From NCBI GenBank assembly GCA_913050105.1, contig CAJWZN010000002.1:1-34117 (forward strand): DNA of 34,117 bases. Direction: 5' to 3'. Origin of the DNA: an uncultured Synechococcus sp. (GTDB lineage: Bacteria > Cyanobacteriota > Cyanobacteriia > PCC-6307 > Cyanobiaceae). Both the position numbers and the translations under genes were made by a program. Under the pieces are notes generated by a model. That model had not been told where the DNA came from. It saw nothing but the letters and a program-made list of their open reading frames with translations, and made no database searches. Positions 17,404 to 26,392 of the stretch are shown here, piece after piece. Positions within the stretch are counted from its first letter, which is position 1, and each line of letters opens with the position of its first letter.

Positions 17404-17829
17404 TCAGAGCAGCCCCTCCAGTCGACGTCGAAGCGCATCGAGTTCCGGGTTATCTCCCGGTTCAGGCGGAGATGCATCGGCGACCTCAGTCGAATCTGCG
17501 GTGTCATCTTCGGAGTCCTTCCAGTTGCTCACATCGCGATTGGCCTCTGGAGGAGCCATGAACATGCGCTCTTCATCCGATTCCGGAACGAAACCGGATT
17601 CGATGAAACGGGCCTCATAACCGGCTTCACGACAGAAGAACTCCACATCTTCTTGTTCGAGTGATTCCACTGTTGGCACCGGAAAATCCTGAGCCTCGAG
17701 AAGGCCTGCGTAACGCTCGGCGTCTTCACTGTTCTCAAACAACAGCACAACAGTTCGTCCGGAGATCTCCAGGGAATGGATTCCTTCGCTGTCGGTACCG
17801 GCATCGAACAGCAACACGTTGACGCGCAT
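17404..17829 (-). CDS. DUF3110 family protein
   Basis: A 141-residue acidic protein. MRVNVLLFDAGTDSEGIHSL, then GRTVVLLFENSEDAERYAGLLEAQDFPVPTVE, is characteristic of DUF3110, a small family found in cyanobacteria and plants. The first ~90 residues look like a ferredoxin-like alpha/beta domain; the rest is an acidic, disordered tail (KDSEDDTADSTEVADASPPE) ending in a short helix. Function is unknown. It lies between dnaJ (43 bases upstream) and murQ (4 bases downstream). Confidence 0.8.
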   Translation of the reverse strand: MRVNVLLFDAGTDSEGIHSLEISGRTVVLLFENSEDAERYAGLLEAQDFPVPTVESLEQEDVEFFCREAGYEARFIESGFVPESDEERMFMAPPEANRDVSNWKDSEDDTADSTEVADASPPEPGDNPELDALRRRLEGLL

Positions 17830-17872
17830 CGGCAGTGGTCCGGAACACTCCGGAGTCTCTCATCGATCCAAT

Positions 17873-18772
17873 TCAAAGCTGATCGGCTTCGACGGCAAGC
17901 TCCTGCAGTCGCCTGTAGAGCGCACATTCCGCATCACCGAGATCGGCGGGGATCACCACGACGATTTCCACAAGCTGATCGCCGCAGCGTTCATCGATCC
18001 CATCCTGCAGTCCACGACCGCGGAGGCGCAGGAGGCGACCACTGGAGGAGCCTGGGGGCACCTGAAGTGTGACCGTTCCATCGAGTGTTGGAACATCAAC
18101 CGCACATCCAAGGGCCGCATCCGGTGGAAACAGCTCCAGGCGGTAGTGAACTCTTAGCCCATCAACGCGAAGGCCCTCCGGTGTCACCACCCGCAGCTGG
18201 AGAAAGTGGTCCCGCCCACCAGGAGCAACTCCCTCCAGTCGCAAACGCCATCCATCACCTGCCTGAGGAGGGGTCTGAAGCTCGATCACCGTGCCATCGG
18301 CAAGGCTCAGTTCCACAGTGGTGCCATGAAGAGCCTGGTCGGGAGTCAGGTCAACCACTGATTCGACATCCTCATCGGCACGGACCGGCGGCGGCGGCGG
18401 CGGTGACGCCACGGGAGGTTCCTCCTTCCGATCCAGCGGCTCCTGGGACCACGGATTGGGATCAACCGGGACTCCAAGAACTGCATCGAGATACTCCTCA
18501 AATGAAGGAAATCCGGTGGCAAAAGGATCTGCAGCCACGGATCCAGCACCATCCGCACCCCTTTCCCAGGCGCGACGACGACCCGGATCACTGAGAACGG
18601 CATAGGCCTCGTTAACGAGCTTGAACCGTTCTTCAGCGACCGGGTCGTTACCGTTCAGATCGGGATGCCAACGCCGTGCCTCGCGCCTGAACGCCCTCTT
18701 CAACTGGTCGGCGCCTGCGTCAGCTCGAAGCCCCAGAAGCGACCAGTAGTCAGGCTCAGCGGTAGAAGTCAT
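17873..18772 (-). CDS. dnaJ: DnaJ family co-chaperone (class B, no zinc finger)
   Basis: A 299-residue partner of the adjacent DnaK. The J domain covers about residues 7-72 with HPD at 36-38 (RRWHPDLNGND). A Pro-rich linker (about 119-130) follows, then two beta-barrel client-binding domains (DLTPDQALHGTTVELSL; VDVPTLDGTVTLQVPPGS), as in CbpA-like proteins. The Cys-rich zinc finger of class A DnaJ is absent and the glycine-rich region is reduced. The start overlaps the dnaK stop by 17 bases, so coupled expression of the pair is likely. Confidence 0.92.
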   Translation of the reverse strand: MTSTAEPDYWSLLGLRADAGADQLKRAFRREARRWHPDLNGNDPVAEERFKLVNEAYAVLSDPGRRRAWERGADGAGSVAADPFATGFPSFEEYLDAVLGVPVDPNPWSQEPLDRKEEPPVASPPPPPPVRADEDVESVVDLTPDQALHGTTVELSLADGTVIELQTPPQAGDGWRLRLEGVAPGGRDHFLQLRVVTPEGLRVDGLRVHYRLELFPPDAALGCAVDVPTLDGTVTLQVPPGSSSGRLLRLRGRGLQDGIDERCGDQLVEIVVVIPADLGDAECALYRRLQELAVEADQL

Positions 18773-20744
18773 TGTCCCAGGGATCAGAATCCCGTCGACT
18801 CATGCCCCGATCGCGGGGGCCACGACTGGGAGCAGCCCACGGGTCATCCTCCCAGTCGTCGGCAAACAGCTCGTCCTTGAGTGAGCCGAGGGTGCTGCGG
18901 ATTCCCTGAAGTGGATTTCCATCCACCTGTCGCTCAGCGGACAAACGACGGTTCAGGCCAAACAGAGCTTCTTCCAATCCGCTGACACAGAGATCGAGTT
19001 CCTGCAGGTCGTCCTGGGCCAGACAGTCCTGAACATCGCGCATCGCCATTTCCACCGCGCGCTGCTGCCTCTCTGCCCCATAGGGACCCAACTCAAGAGC
19101 GGCATCGCGCAGACGTCGTTCCGCCTGAGCGACAAGGGTCTGAGCGCGGTTGCTTCGTTCAATCTTGTTCCGCTTGCGGCGGTCTTCATCAGCCCGCGCC
19201 TCCGCCTCCGCCAACAGAGCTGTCACCTCATCTTCATTGAGATTGGATCCGCCTTGAATGGAGACCGATTGTTTGCGACCAGTGGTTCGGTCCGTAGCAC
19301 TGACCTGCAGCAAGCCGTTGGCATCGATATCGAAGGCCACCTGCACCTGAGGAACGCCGCGGGGAGCAGGAGGAATCCCCGAGAGGCGGAATCGTCCCAG
19401 GGATTTGTTGTCGGTCGCCATCTGACGCTCCCCTTGCCACACGTGAATCTCAACGGAGGACTGATTGGTCTCTGAAGTGCTGAAAACATCCGACTGACGA
19501 ACAGGGATGGGGGTGTTCCGGGGAATCAGAACCTTCATCAACCCACCGACCGTCTCCAGACCCAGGGAGAGAGGTGTGACGTCATTCAGGAGCAGATCGC
19601 GAAGTTCGCCAGTGAGAATTCCTGCCTGGACCGCGGCACCAATCGCCACGACCTCATCAGGGTTGACCGATTGACAGGGATCCAGCGGAACCAGAGTTCG
19701 CACCAGCTGCTGCACCATCGGCATGCGTGTTGCTCCCCCTACAAGAACGACATCATCGATGTCGTCGGCTGCCCAGCCTGAGTCCCGCAGTGCCGCTTGC
19801 ACCGGAGTGAGCAAACGATCAAGCAAATCCGGACAAAGGCCTTCGAACGTGCTGCGATCCAGGCTGGTCTCAACATGAAGCGGCCCGTCGTCACCAGTGG
19901 CGATGAACGGCAGTGAGATGGGTGTGCTCATCACGCCTGACAACTCTTGTTTCGCCTTCTCGGCTGCCTCGGTTAGGCGCTGAAGGGCCTGACGATCGCG
20001 CCGTAGATCGACTTGATGCTCCTTTTCAAAAGCATCAGCCAGCCAATCAACGATGCGTTGATCAAAATCATTTCCGCCAAGCTGTGTGTCTCCGTTGGTG
20101 GCCTTGACGTCAAAAACACCGTTGGCAATTCTCAGCAGAGAAACATCGAAGGTGCCGCCACCGAGGTCAAACACGAGCGCTCTACGAACCGCACTTCTGT
20201 CGAAGCCATAGGCAAGAGCAGCTGCTGTGGGTTCGTTGAGGATCCGCTCAACCGAAATACCGGCGAGACGGCCTGCATCCCTGGTGGCCTGACGCTGCGC
20301 ATCATTGAAATACGCAGGGACGGTGACCACAGCCGCTTCGACTGGTTCACCCAGATAGGTGCTGGCGTCATCGACCAGTTTTCGGATGATGCTGGCCACC
20401 AGTTCCTCGGGGGCGTACTCCCGTTCCGTGACCGGGCAGGGCACCCGTACCTGGCCTCGATCGTTGGCACGAACCGTGTAAGGAACCGACAGGCTGCTTT
20501 CTTCGAGTTCGTCCCAGTCGCGTCCAACAAACCGTTTGAGGTTGGAGAACGTATTGCGTGGGCTGAGCACAAGCTGTCGTCGCGCGAGCTGGCCGACAAC
20601 GAGTTCCTGATCCTTGCTGTAGCCCACCACTGAAGGTGTGGTGCGGCCGCCTTCAGCATTGGCGATCACATGGGGACGACCAGCCTCGAGAACTGCCACA
20701 ACCGAGTTGGTCGTTCCCAGGTCGATTCCAACGATCCGGCCCAT
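18756..20744 (-). CDS. dnaK: Hsp70 chaperone DnaK (variant with atypical C-terminus)
   Basis: A 662-residue Hsp70. The ATPase domain opens GRIVGIDLGTTNSVVAVLE, with AVVTVPAYFNDAQRQATRDAG, LVFDLGGGTFDVSLL and VVLVGGATRMPMVQQLV; the substrate domain begins around DVTPLSLGLETVGG. The lid region is followed by a tail ending DSDPWDNDFYR, with many Arg and Asp and no EEVD or DEE-type ending as in E. coli DnaK. Cyanobacteria carry several DnaK copies; the tail and the linked class B DnaJ suggest one of the divergent copies (DnaK1-like) and not the main heat-shock DnaK2. That subtype is inference. No CIRCE-like inverted repeat was recognised in the 144-base gap shared with pstC. Confidence 0.95.
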   Translation of the reverse strand: MGRIVGIDLGTTNSVVAVLEAGRPHVIANAEGGRTTPSVVGYSKDQELVVGQLARRQLVLSPRNTFSNLKRFVGRDWDELEESSLSVPYTVRANDRGQVRVPCPVTEREYAPEELVASIIRKLVDDASTYLGEPVEAAVVTVPAYFNDAQRQATRDAGRLAGISVERILNEPTAAALAYGFDRSAVRRALVFDLGGGTFDVSLLRIANGVFDVKATNGDTQLGGNDFDQRIVDWLADAFEKEHQVDLRRDRQALQRLTEAAEKAKQELSGVMSTPISLPFIATGDDGPLHVETSLDRSTFEGLCPDLLDRLLTPVQAALRDSGWAADDIDDVVLVGGATRMPMVQQLVRTLVPLDPCQSVNPDEVVAIGAAVQAGILTGELRDLLLNDVTPLSLGLETVGGLMKVLIPRNTPIPVRQSDVFSTSETNQSSVEIHVWQGERQMATDNKSLGRFRLSGIPPAPRGVPQVQVAFDIDANGLLQVSATDRTTGRKQSVSIQGGSNLNEDEVTALLAEAEARADEDRRKRNKIERSNRAQTLVAQAERRLRDAALELGPYGAERQQRAVEMAMRDVQDCLAQDDLQELDLCVSGLEEALFGLNRRLSAERQVDGNPLQGIRSTLGSLKDELFADDWEDDPWAAPSRGPRDRGMSRRDSDPWDNDFYR

Positions 20745-20821
20745 ACCGACAGCCTTTGGACATCCAAGTTAACGGCCGGTTCCAGAGCGGCCAGAGCAGT
20801 TCATCCAAAGAAGATTGCCGC

Positions 20822-20840
20822 CTTAAACCATCCTTAGTGA
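20822..20840 (+). promoter_or_regulatory. Possible Pho box upstream of pstC
   Basis: Two half-sites, CTTAAACC (20822-20829) and CTTAGTGA (20833-20840), start 11 bases apart. This matches the 8+3 spacing of PhoB-type boxes, whose cyanobacterial half-site is close to CTTAACCT. The second copy is degenerate. It lies about 50 bases before the pstC start. A possible -10 (GATAAC, 20858-20863) follows after 17 bases, somewhat further than usual. Regulation by phosphate starvation would suit the operon. Confidence 0.4.
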
Positions 20841-20888
20841 GATGGGGCAGGCAACTCGATAACTTGAAGGGGTCATGACATCGCGGGA

Positions 20889-21839
20889 ATGGCTCCTAAT
20901 CAGGACCACCTGTATCGACTCCGAAACCGACCTCTTGCAGAAAAGTTGGTCGACCTCGGTTTCAAAAACATCACCATTGCTCTGGCTTCTGTTGTCGCAG
21001 TTGTCCTGTTTGCAATTTTGATCGTTGTCTTCCAGGGCAGCCTGGAATCAATGGGTCGCTATGGATTGGAGTTCCTGGTGACCTCCAACTGGAATCCGGT
21101 TGATGATCAATACGGAGCCGGCGCCGCTATCTACGGCACATTGCTCACCTCATTGCTGTCGCTCATGATCGCCGTGCCGCTGGGGGTGGGAACGGCGATC
21201 TTCATCACCGAAAACATCATTCCCAAAAGCGTCCGAGATCTGCTCGGTCTGATGGTCGAGTTGCTTGCAGCGATTCCCTCCGTTGTGCTGGGTCTGTGGG
21301 CCATCTTTGTGATGGAGCCTTTCATCAGGCCGGCGCTCGAATTCCTGCACACGGCTTTCCATTGGTTGCCGATGTTCAGCACGCCGCCGATGGGACCCGG
21401 AACCATCCCTGCCGTTTTGATTCTGGTCGTGATGATCCTTCCGATCATCACAGCCATTTCGAGGGACTCTCTCAATCAGGTTCCCGGGAAACTGCGTCAG
21501 GCGGCCTACGGCGTGGGAACCACCCGTTGGGGGGCCATCATTAACGTGATTCTCCCGGCAGCAATATCAGGCATTGTTGGTGGTGTGATGCTTGCCCTCG
21601 GTCGAGCCATGGGCGAAACCATGGCCGTCACGATGATCATCGGTAATTCAAACAATTTCAGCTTTTCATTACTCGCTCCGGGCAACACCATTGCCGCAAT
21701 GCTTGCCAATCAGTTCGGTGAAGCGGATGGCTCGCAGGTGTCATCGCTCATGTATGCAGCATTCGTGCTGATTGTTCTCACCCTGGGGGTCAACGTGATG
21801 GCCCAGTGGTTGGTGAAACGTCTCAGCCTCAAGTACTGA
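20889..21839 (+). CDS. pstC: Phosphate ABC transporter permease PstC
   Basis: One of two inner-membrane subunits of the high-affinity phosphate transporter. The 316 residues contain about six membrane segments (for example IALASVVAVVLFAILIVVF, LLTSLLSLMIAVPLGVGTAIF, FVLIVLTLGVNVMAQWLV). The EAA-type cytosolic loop is GKLRQAAYGVGTTRWGAIINVILPAAISG, and the TNWNPVDDQYGAG motif near the N-terminus is characteristic of PstC. The ATG is preceded by GCGGGA, a passable ribosome site. pstA follows after one base. No binding protein gene (pstS) is adjacent. Confidence 0.96.
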   Translation: MAPNQDHLYRLRNRPLAEKLVDLGFKNITIALASVVAVVLFAILIVVFQGSLESMGRYGLEFLVTSNWNPVDDQYGAGAAIYGTLLTSLLSLMIAVPLGVGTAIFITENIIPKSVRDLLGLMVELLAAIPSVVLGLWAIFVMEPFIRPALEFLHTAFHWLPMFSTPPMGPGTIPAVLILVVMILPIITAISRDSLNQVPGKLRQAAYGVGTTRWGAIINVILPAAISGIVGGVMLALGRAMGETMAVTMIIGNSNNFSFSLLAPGNTIAAMLANQFGEADGSQVSSLMYAAFVLIVLTLGVNVMAQWLVKRLSLKY

Positions 21840-21840
21840 C

Positions 21841-22758
21841 ATGTCCTTCATAGCCGCACGACGCACAACAGACGGCCGTCCTGATCTCTCCTACCAACCA
21901 AGGGCAGCACGCAATATCGGCAGTCGTTTGCTGACTGTCGTTGCAGCTTTATTTTCAGCCATTGCTGTTCTGCCGCTGGTCCTTGTTCTTGGTTACGTGT
22001 TGATCAAGGGGGGCAGCACCATCAGCTTCAACTTATTGACGGAACTTCCCCCACCACCTGGGCTGGAGGGCGGTGGCATTGCCAATGCGATTATCGGCAC
22101 GATAGTGGTAACACTCATCGCCGCATTAATTGCAATTCCAATCGGCGTGGGGGGAGGAATTTTTCTGGCCGAATATTCACGTAAAGGCGCATTCGCACAG
22201 TTCATTCGCTTTGGCACAAACGTGTTATCGGGGGTACCATCAATCATTGCGGGTGTATTCATTTACGGGACAATTGTGACGAGCCGGGTGATCTTCGGAC
22301 AGGCTTACAGCGCTTTGGCGGGAGGGATGGCACTGGCGATATTGATGTTGCCAACCGTGATCAAAACCACTGACGAAGGGCTCAAGCTCGTACCCGATGA
22401 TTTACGCCGCGCTGCATTAGGAATTGGCGCATCCCGTTTTGTAATGATCGCGCGAATCACATTGCCGACTGCATTCACACCCATCGCAACCGGCGTTGTG
22501 CTTTCCATTGCAAGGGCTGCTGGAGAAACCGCACCTCTGATTTTTACTGCATTATTTTCTCCCTATTGGTCAGACTTAATCAGTGGAGACGGATTGCTTG
22601 CACCCATTGCATCTCTTTCGGTTCTTATTTATAACTTTGCGACCATGCCATATGATTTTCACAACGAGCTTGCATGGTCAGCATCTTTTGTACTTGTGGC
22701 AATGATTCTCCTGCTCAATTTATTCTCCCGATGGCTGGGTCGATTTGCATCAAGATGA
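21841..22758 (+). CDS. pstA: Phosphate ABC transporter permease PstA
   Basis: The second phosphate permease subunit, 305 residues, about six membrane helices, starting one base after pstC. The segment SFNLLTELPPPPGLEGGGIANAI is the typical PstA periplasmic loop, and DDLRRAALGIGASRFVMIARITLP is the EAA loop that contacts PstB. The codons are visibly richer in A/T than in pstC: four 60-base blocks between 22081 and 22740 total about 44% GC by hand, against 57% in one pstC block. The reading frame is intact. Confidence 0.96.
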   Translation: MSFIAARRTTDGRPDLSYQPRAARNIGSRLLTVVAALFSAIAVLPLVLVLGYVLIKGGSTISFNLLTELPPPPGLEGGGIANAIIGTIVVTLIAALIAIPIGVGGGIFLAEYSRKGAFAQFIRFGTNVLSGVPSIIAGVFIYGTIVTSRVIFGQAYSALAGGMALAILMLPTVIKTTDEGLKLVPDDLRRAALGIGASRFVMIARITLPTAFTPIATGVVLSIARAAGETAPLIFTALFSPYWSDLISGDGLLAPIASLSVLIYNFATMPYDFHNELAWSASFVLVAMILLLNLFSRWLGRFASR

Positions 22759-22816
22759 TCAATATCCATCCATGTAATTCATCCTGCCCCATCCTGACAA
22801 GCAACTGCTCTCAGCC

Positions 22817-23638
22817 ATGACACTTTCCACCAACCAAACCGAGGAGATTCAGGTGTCTGGCGAGACCGCACTGTCCGTACAGAACGCGACAATCAGTTAT
22901 GGATCCAACGAAGCCGTCAAAAGCGTTTTCTGCGATATTCCAAGAGGACAGGTAACAGCTTTCATCGGGCCATCAGGCTGTGGCAAGTCAACGGTTTTAA
23001 GGGCGTTGAACCGAATGAACGACTTGATAGAAGGGTGCACGCTCAAAGGCCGTGTTCTGTTCGACGGGGTTGATCTCTACGGACCCAATGTTGATCCGGT
23101 AGAGGTACGTCGGCGCATCGGAATGGTATTTCAACAACCGAATCCATTCCCTAAAAGTATTTATGAGAATATCGCTTTTGGTGCCAGGATCAATGGCTAC
23201 ACCGGCGAGATGGATGAATTAGTGGAGCGATCATTGCGCCAGGCGGCTGTATGGGATGAGTGCAAAGACAAACTGAACGAGAGCGGCTGCTCCCTATCCG
23301 GTGGTCAACAGCAACGCCTCTGCATTGCAAGAACGATTGCCATCCAGCCGGAAGTGATTCTCATGGATGAACCATGTTCTGCGCTGGATCCAATCTCGAC
23401 GTTGAAGATTGAGGAAACAATGCATGAACTCAAGAAGAGCTTCACAATCGTGATTGTTACTCATAACATGCAACAGGCGGTTCGAGTCAGTGATATGACC
23501 GCCTTTTTCAATGCTGAGTCGGTGGAGGGAGGAACCGGAAAAGTGGGCTATCTGGTGGAATTCAATGAGACCGAAAAGATCTTTAATGCCCCGCAGCAAC
23601 AAGTGACGCAAGATTATGTGTCCGGTCGATTCGGTTGA
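22817..23638 (+). CDS. pstB: Phosphate ABC transporter ATPase PstB
   Basis: The ATPase that drives phosphate import; 273 residues. Walker A is GPSGCGKST (51-59), the Q-loop is [18 protein letters not shown], the ABC signature is [14 protein letters not shown], Walker B is [13 protein letters not shown], and the switch histidine is in [15 protein letters not shown]. All are intact. The N-terminus has about 18 residues before the first strand, which is usual. The 58-base gap to pstA is short enough for cotranscription. The region after the stop (23639-23722) is AT-rich, and no plus-strand terminator with a T-run was found there. Confidence 0.97.
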   Translation: MTLSTNQTEEIQVSGETALSVQNATISYGSNEAVKSVFCDIPRGQVTAFIGPSGCGKSTVLRALNRMNDLIEGCTLKGRVLFDGVDLYGPNVDPVEVRRRIGMVFQQPNPFPKSIYENIAFGARINGYTGEMDELVERSLRQAAVWDECKDKLNESGCSLSGGQQQRLCIARTIAIQPEVILMDEPCSALDPISTLKIEETMHELKKSFTIVIVTHNMQQAVRVSDMTAFFNAESVEGGTGKVGYLVEFNETEKIFNAPQQQVTQDYVSGRFG

Positions 23639-23722
23639 ACAGAGGCTGAACGAATCAGATCAATTGTTAACGCGAACAATATTATTTCCATACTATTTCA
23701 AGCCACGACAAATCACATAAGC

Positions 23723-23749
23723 AAAAAAAAACCGACCCGTAAGGATCGG
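23723..23749 (-). terminator. Rho-independent terminator of the tRNA-Ser gene
   Basis: Read on the minus strand: stem CCGATCC / GGGTCGG (one wobble pair), loop TTAC, then nine T. It lies six bases after the tRNA 3' end and is the clearest terminator in the window. Confidence 0.9.
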
Positions 23750-23754
23750 AGAAG

Positions 23755-23841
23755 CGGAGAGCGAGGGATTCGAACCCTCGATAGAGTTGCCCCTATACAG
23801 CATTTCCAGTGCTGCGCCTTCGACCACTCGGCCAGCTCTCC
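23755..23841 (-). tRNA. tRNA-Ser (anticodon GGA)
   Basis: An 87-base class II tRNA. The acceptor stem pairs GGAGAGC with GCTCTCC, the discriminator is G, and the D-arm contains the GGCCGAGTGGTCGAAGGC region typical of serine tRNAs. The anticodon stem is CAGCA / TGCTG around CTGGAAA, giving anticodon GGA for UCC and UCU codons. A long variable arm (around TATAGGGGCAACTCTATC) and the T-arm CGAGGGTTCGAATCCCTCG follow. CCA is not encoded. It stands alone, antisense in orientation to its flanking genes, with its own terminator. Confidence 0.97.
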
Positions 23842-23895
23842 ACCGGCATGAATGGGGCAGGTGCCAATGTAGCAGGGCGTTCCCAGCGGCACTGC

Positions 23896-24279
23896 ATGCG
23901 CCCCAGCCACCGAATCACCATTCATTGGCGCCAGGAGAACCGCACCATCAGCCACTTCGTCGAAGAGGGTGATTACATCCTTCAGAGCTTCGAGCGTCAG
24001 GGAGATCCATTGCCGTTCTCGTGTCGAAACGGTTGCTGCACCAGTTGTGCCGTTCGGGTGCAAAGCGGTGAACTCGACCAACATGAAGCCATGGGACTTT
24101 CAAGGGAACTTCGTGCCCGTGGCTACGGCCTTCTCTGTGTAGCGAGGGCGATCGCTCCGCTGGAAGCCGAAACACAGGACGAAGACGAGGTTTATGACCT
24201 GCAGTTCGGTCGCCATTTTGGGCGCGGTTCAGTCACGAGGGACATTCCCCTCGAAGAACTGGAAACCTGGAGAGACTGA
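23896..24279 (+). CDS. 2Fe-2S ferredoxin (plant type) with C-terminal extension
   Basis: An electron carrier of 127 residues. The cluster ligands are C43, C48 and C51 (FSCRNGCCTSCAV) and C81 (GLLCVARA), in the plant-type C-x4-C-x2-C...C arrangement; C47 is an additional cysteine. Photosynthetic PetF is about 97 residues; this protein has a longer tail (VYDLQFGRHFGRGSVTRDIPLEELETWRD) and a divergent N-terminus (RITIHWRQENRTISHFVEEGDYIL), so it is more likely a specialised ferredoxin. The ATG at 23896 fits the family; longer readings run towards the tRNA. It is 4 bases from the following gene. Confidence 0.9.
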   Translation: MRPSHRITIHWRQENRTISHFVEEGDYILQSFERQGDPLPFSCRNGCCTSCAVRVQSGELDQHEAMGLSRELRARGYGLLCVARAIAPLEAETQDEDEVYDLQFGRHFGRGSVTRDIPLEELETWRD

Positions 24280-24283
24280 AGCC

Positions 24284-25171
24284 ATGCCATCGATGAACTG
24301 TGCAGCCGCGGCGCAGGCTGCACAACTGACAGCCGAACAACTCCACCATCTTGTTCAAGTCGCTCGTACAGCCGCCGAGCGCGGTGGAGCCGAACTGATG
24401 CGCCACTACGGCCGACTCTCATCAGTAGAAAGCAAGGGGCGCAAAGGTGATCTGGTCACCAATGCAGACCTTGCGGCTGAACGCGTTGTCCTGGACGTCT
24501 TGGCTGAGCAGACACCGACCATCGCGGTCTTAGCGGAAGAAAGCGGGGCAGAAGGCTCTCAGGACGGCCTGCGTTGGTGCGTTGACCCGCTCGACGGCAC
24601 CACAAACTTCGCCCATGGTTACCCATTTTTTGCCACTTCCATCGGTCTTACGTTCCAGCAGCAACCCTTGCTGGGGGCTATCGCTGTGCCCTTTCTGCGG
24701 GAGACCTATTGGGGAGCACCTGGATTAGGAGCTCACTGCAACGATCAACCCATTCGGGTCACGGATTGTTCGCGCTTGGACGATGCCCTGCTGGTGACGG
24801 GCTTCGGCTACGACCGACATGAGCGGTTGGACAACAACTACGCCGAGTTCTGCTGGTTCACCCATCGCACCAGGGGCGTCCGCCGCGGTGGAGCTGCAGC
24901 CGTTGATTTGGCGTTCGTTGCCGCTGGTCGTCAGGACGGCTACTGGGAACGTGGTCTGTCTCCTTGGGACCTGGCCGCCGGAGTGGCACTTGTGGAGCTC
25001 GCTGGAGGAATGATCAGCAATTACAAAGGCCAGACGTTTTCCCTGCAGGAAGGCCGTGTCGTGGCGTCCGGCCCGAAACTGAATCCCGCAATTGTTGAGG
25101 TTCTGAACCAGGTGAAACCTCTTTCCGGAGAGGATTTCGGTGCACCTGATGTCACGGCCATGGGATCCTGA
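24284..25171 (+). CDS. Inositol monophosphatase family protein (SuhB-like)
   Basis: A Mg- or Li-sensitive type sugar phosphatase of 295 residues, probably hydrolysing inositol-1-phosphate or a related sugar phosphate. Metal-binding motifs are KGDLVTNAD (54-62), AEESG (84-88), the family signature [12 protein letters not shown] (98-109) and LSPWDLAAG (225-233). The substrate is not fixed by these motifs: cyanobacterial relatives include inositol monophosphatase, histidinol-phosphatase and fructose-1,6-bisphosphatase-like enzymes. The neighbour hisZ makes a histidinol-phosphatase role worth considering, but this is speculation. It starts 4 bases after the ferredoxin and ends 22 bases before hisZ. 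Confidence 0.9.
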   Translation: MPSMNCAAAAQAAQLTAEQLHHLVQVARTAAERGGAELMRHYGRLSSVESKGRKGDLVTNADLAAERVVLDVLAEQTPTIAVLAEESGAEGSQDGLRWCVDPLDGTTNFAHGYPFFATSIGLTFQQQPLLGAIAVPFLRETYWGAPGLGAHCNDQPIRVTDCSRLDDALLVTGFGYDRHERLDNNYAEFCWFTHRTRGVRRGGAAAVDLAFVAAGRQDGYWERGLSPWDLAAGVALVELAGGMISNYKGQTFSLQEGRVVASGPKLNPAIVEVLNQVKPLSGEDFGAPDVTAMGS

Positions 25172-25193
25172 AACGTCGTCGAATCTTCCGACC

Positions 25194-26366
25194 ATGGCGC
25201 TGCAACCCGCTGCCGGCGCAAGAGACCTGAATCCACGTCAAGTTGATGCCAATCGGCAACTCAGCGAAAAACTTGCCGGCGTGTTTCGGATGTGGGGTTA
25301 CGACGAGGTCTCTCCTCCAAGGGTCGAACGCCTCGACACACTGATGGCGGGTGGTGCAATCGCCAGTTCGGACATCGTGCGACTGGTGGCCGATGAACCA
25401 CTCGGTCTGAGACCTGAGATGACAGCTTCGATTGCGCGGGCAGCCTGCACAAGGATGGCTTCTCGTCCACGACCGCTTCGACTTTGGGCGTCTGGAACTG
25501 TGTTCCAGTCCCGCGCAGCTGATGAAGGGGGTTATTGCATCGAAGAAAACCTGCAGACCGGCGTGGAGTTGTTCGGTGTGGAGCCGATCGAAGCGGAGAT
25601 GGAACTGCTCAGCCTGCTGATGGCATCAGTCCAGACACTTGGATTGGTTCACGAGCACCGACCCAGGCTGCTGGTGGGTCACACCGGTCTGATGGATCTT
25701 CTGCTCAGCCTGGTTCCGGACAACATGAGAGAGTCCGTTCGAACGGCCCTGATCCAGTTCGACCGCCTGGCCCTGGTCGATCTGGATCTGTCAGAAGATC
25801 TCCGAACCACACTCCTGAATCTGTTGAACTGTCGCGGAACGCCGCAGCAGGTTCTCGCGGAGCTCCGCCAGATTTTTGGCGCAACAGACTTGTTCGACGA
25901 CCTGGCGCGTCTCTGCAGGCAGCTGGATTCATTCGCCGTTGAGCAGGGCATCACGATCCAGCTGGATCCGACCTTCCAACCCCATTTCGAGCTCTACACC
26001 GGATTGGTGTTTCAGCTGGTTTGTGAAGGCAGCGCAGCGCCGGTTGTCATCGCCCGCGGAGGGCGTTACGACGATCTGGTACGACGTTGCGGTGCGCCGG
26101 CCCAACTCGCTTTTGGCGCAGGGTTCAGCTTCGCCATCGATCCGATCCGCGAATTGCTCAGCGGAGAAGGCACCGTCTCGCCCCTACCCACAGTTCTTGT
26201 GGCGTTCTCTTCCCGCTCAAGGCTGGAAGATGGCCTTGCACGCCAACGCCATTGGCATCAACAGGGACGCAGTGCCGTTCTCGAACTGCATCCATGCAGC
26301 ACCCGTGCAGACGCCGAAAACACGGCAAAGAACCAGAACCTCCAGTTGGATTGGGTCGATTCTTAG
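25194..26366 (+). CDS. hisZ: ATP phosphoribosyltransferase regulatory subunit
   Basis: A histidyl-tRNA synthetase paralogue of 390 residues that lacks aminoacylation and instead activates the short form of HisG in the first step of histidine synthesis. GARDLNPRQ at the start, [28 protein letters not shown] (motif 2-like), [10 protein letters not shown]-like [12 protein letters not shown] and [12 protein letters not shown] are the HisS/HisZ hallmarks. There is no full anticodon-binding domain; the C-terminus is a short remnant ([22 protein letters not shown]). It implies that the genome has a short HisG elsewhere. The ATG at 25194 fits; an upstream ATG at 25140 would overlap the previous gene. 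Confidence 0.93.
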   Translation: MALQPAAGARDLNPRQVDANRQLSEKLAGVFRMWGYDEVSPPRVERLDTLMAGGAIASSDIVRLVADEPLGLRPEMTASIARAACTRMASRPRPLRLWASGTVFQSRAADEGGYCIEENLQTGVELFGVEPIEAEMELLSLLMASVQTLGLVHEHRPRLLVGHTGLMDLLLSLVPDNMRESVRTALIQFDRLALVDLDLSEDLRTTLLNLLNCRGTPQQVLAELRQIFGATDLFDDLARLCRQLDSFAVEQGITIQLDPTFQPHFELYTGLVFQLVCEGSAAPVVIARGGRYDDLVRRCGAPAQLAFGAGFSFAIDPIRELLSGEGTVSPLPTVLVAFSSRSRLEDGLARQRHWHQQGRSAVLELHPCSTRADAENTAKNQNLQLDWVDS

Positions 26367-26392
26367 GATCGGGCGTTGTTCCCCGACGATTC

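Noticed and set aside
23713-24084. Open frame on the minus strand through the tRNA-Ser gene
   Set aside because: It reads through a well-folded tRNA, its terminator and the antisense of a ferredoxin.
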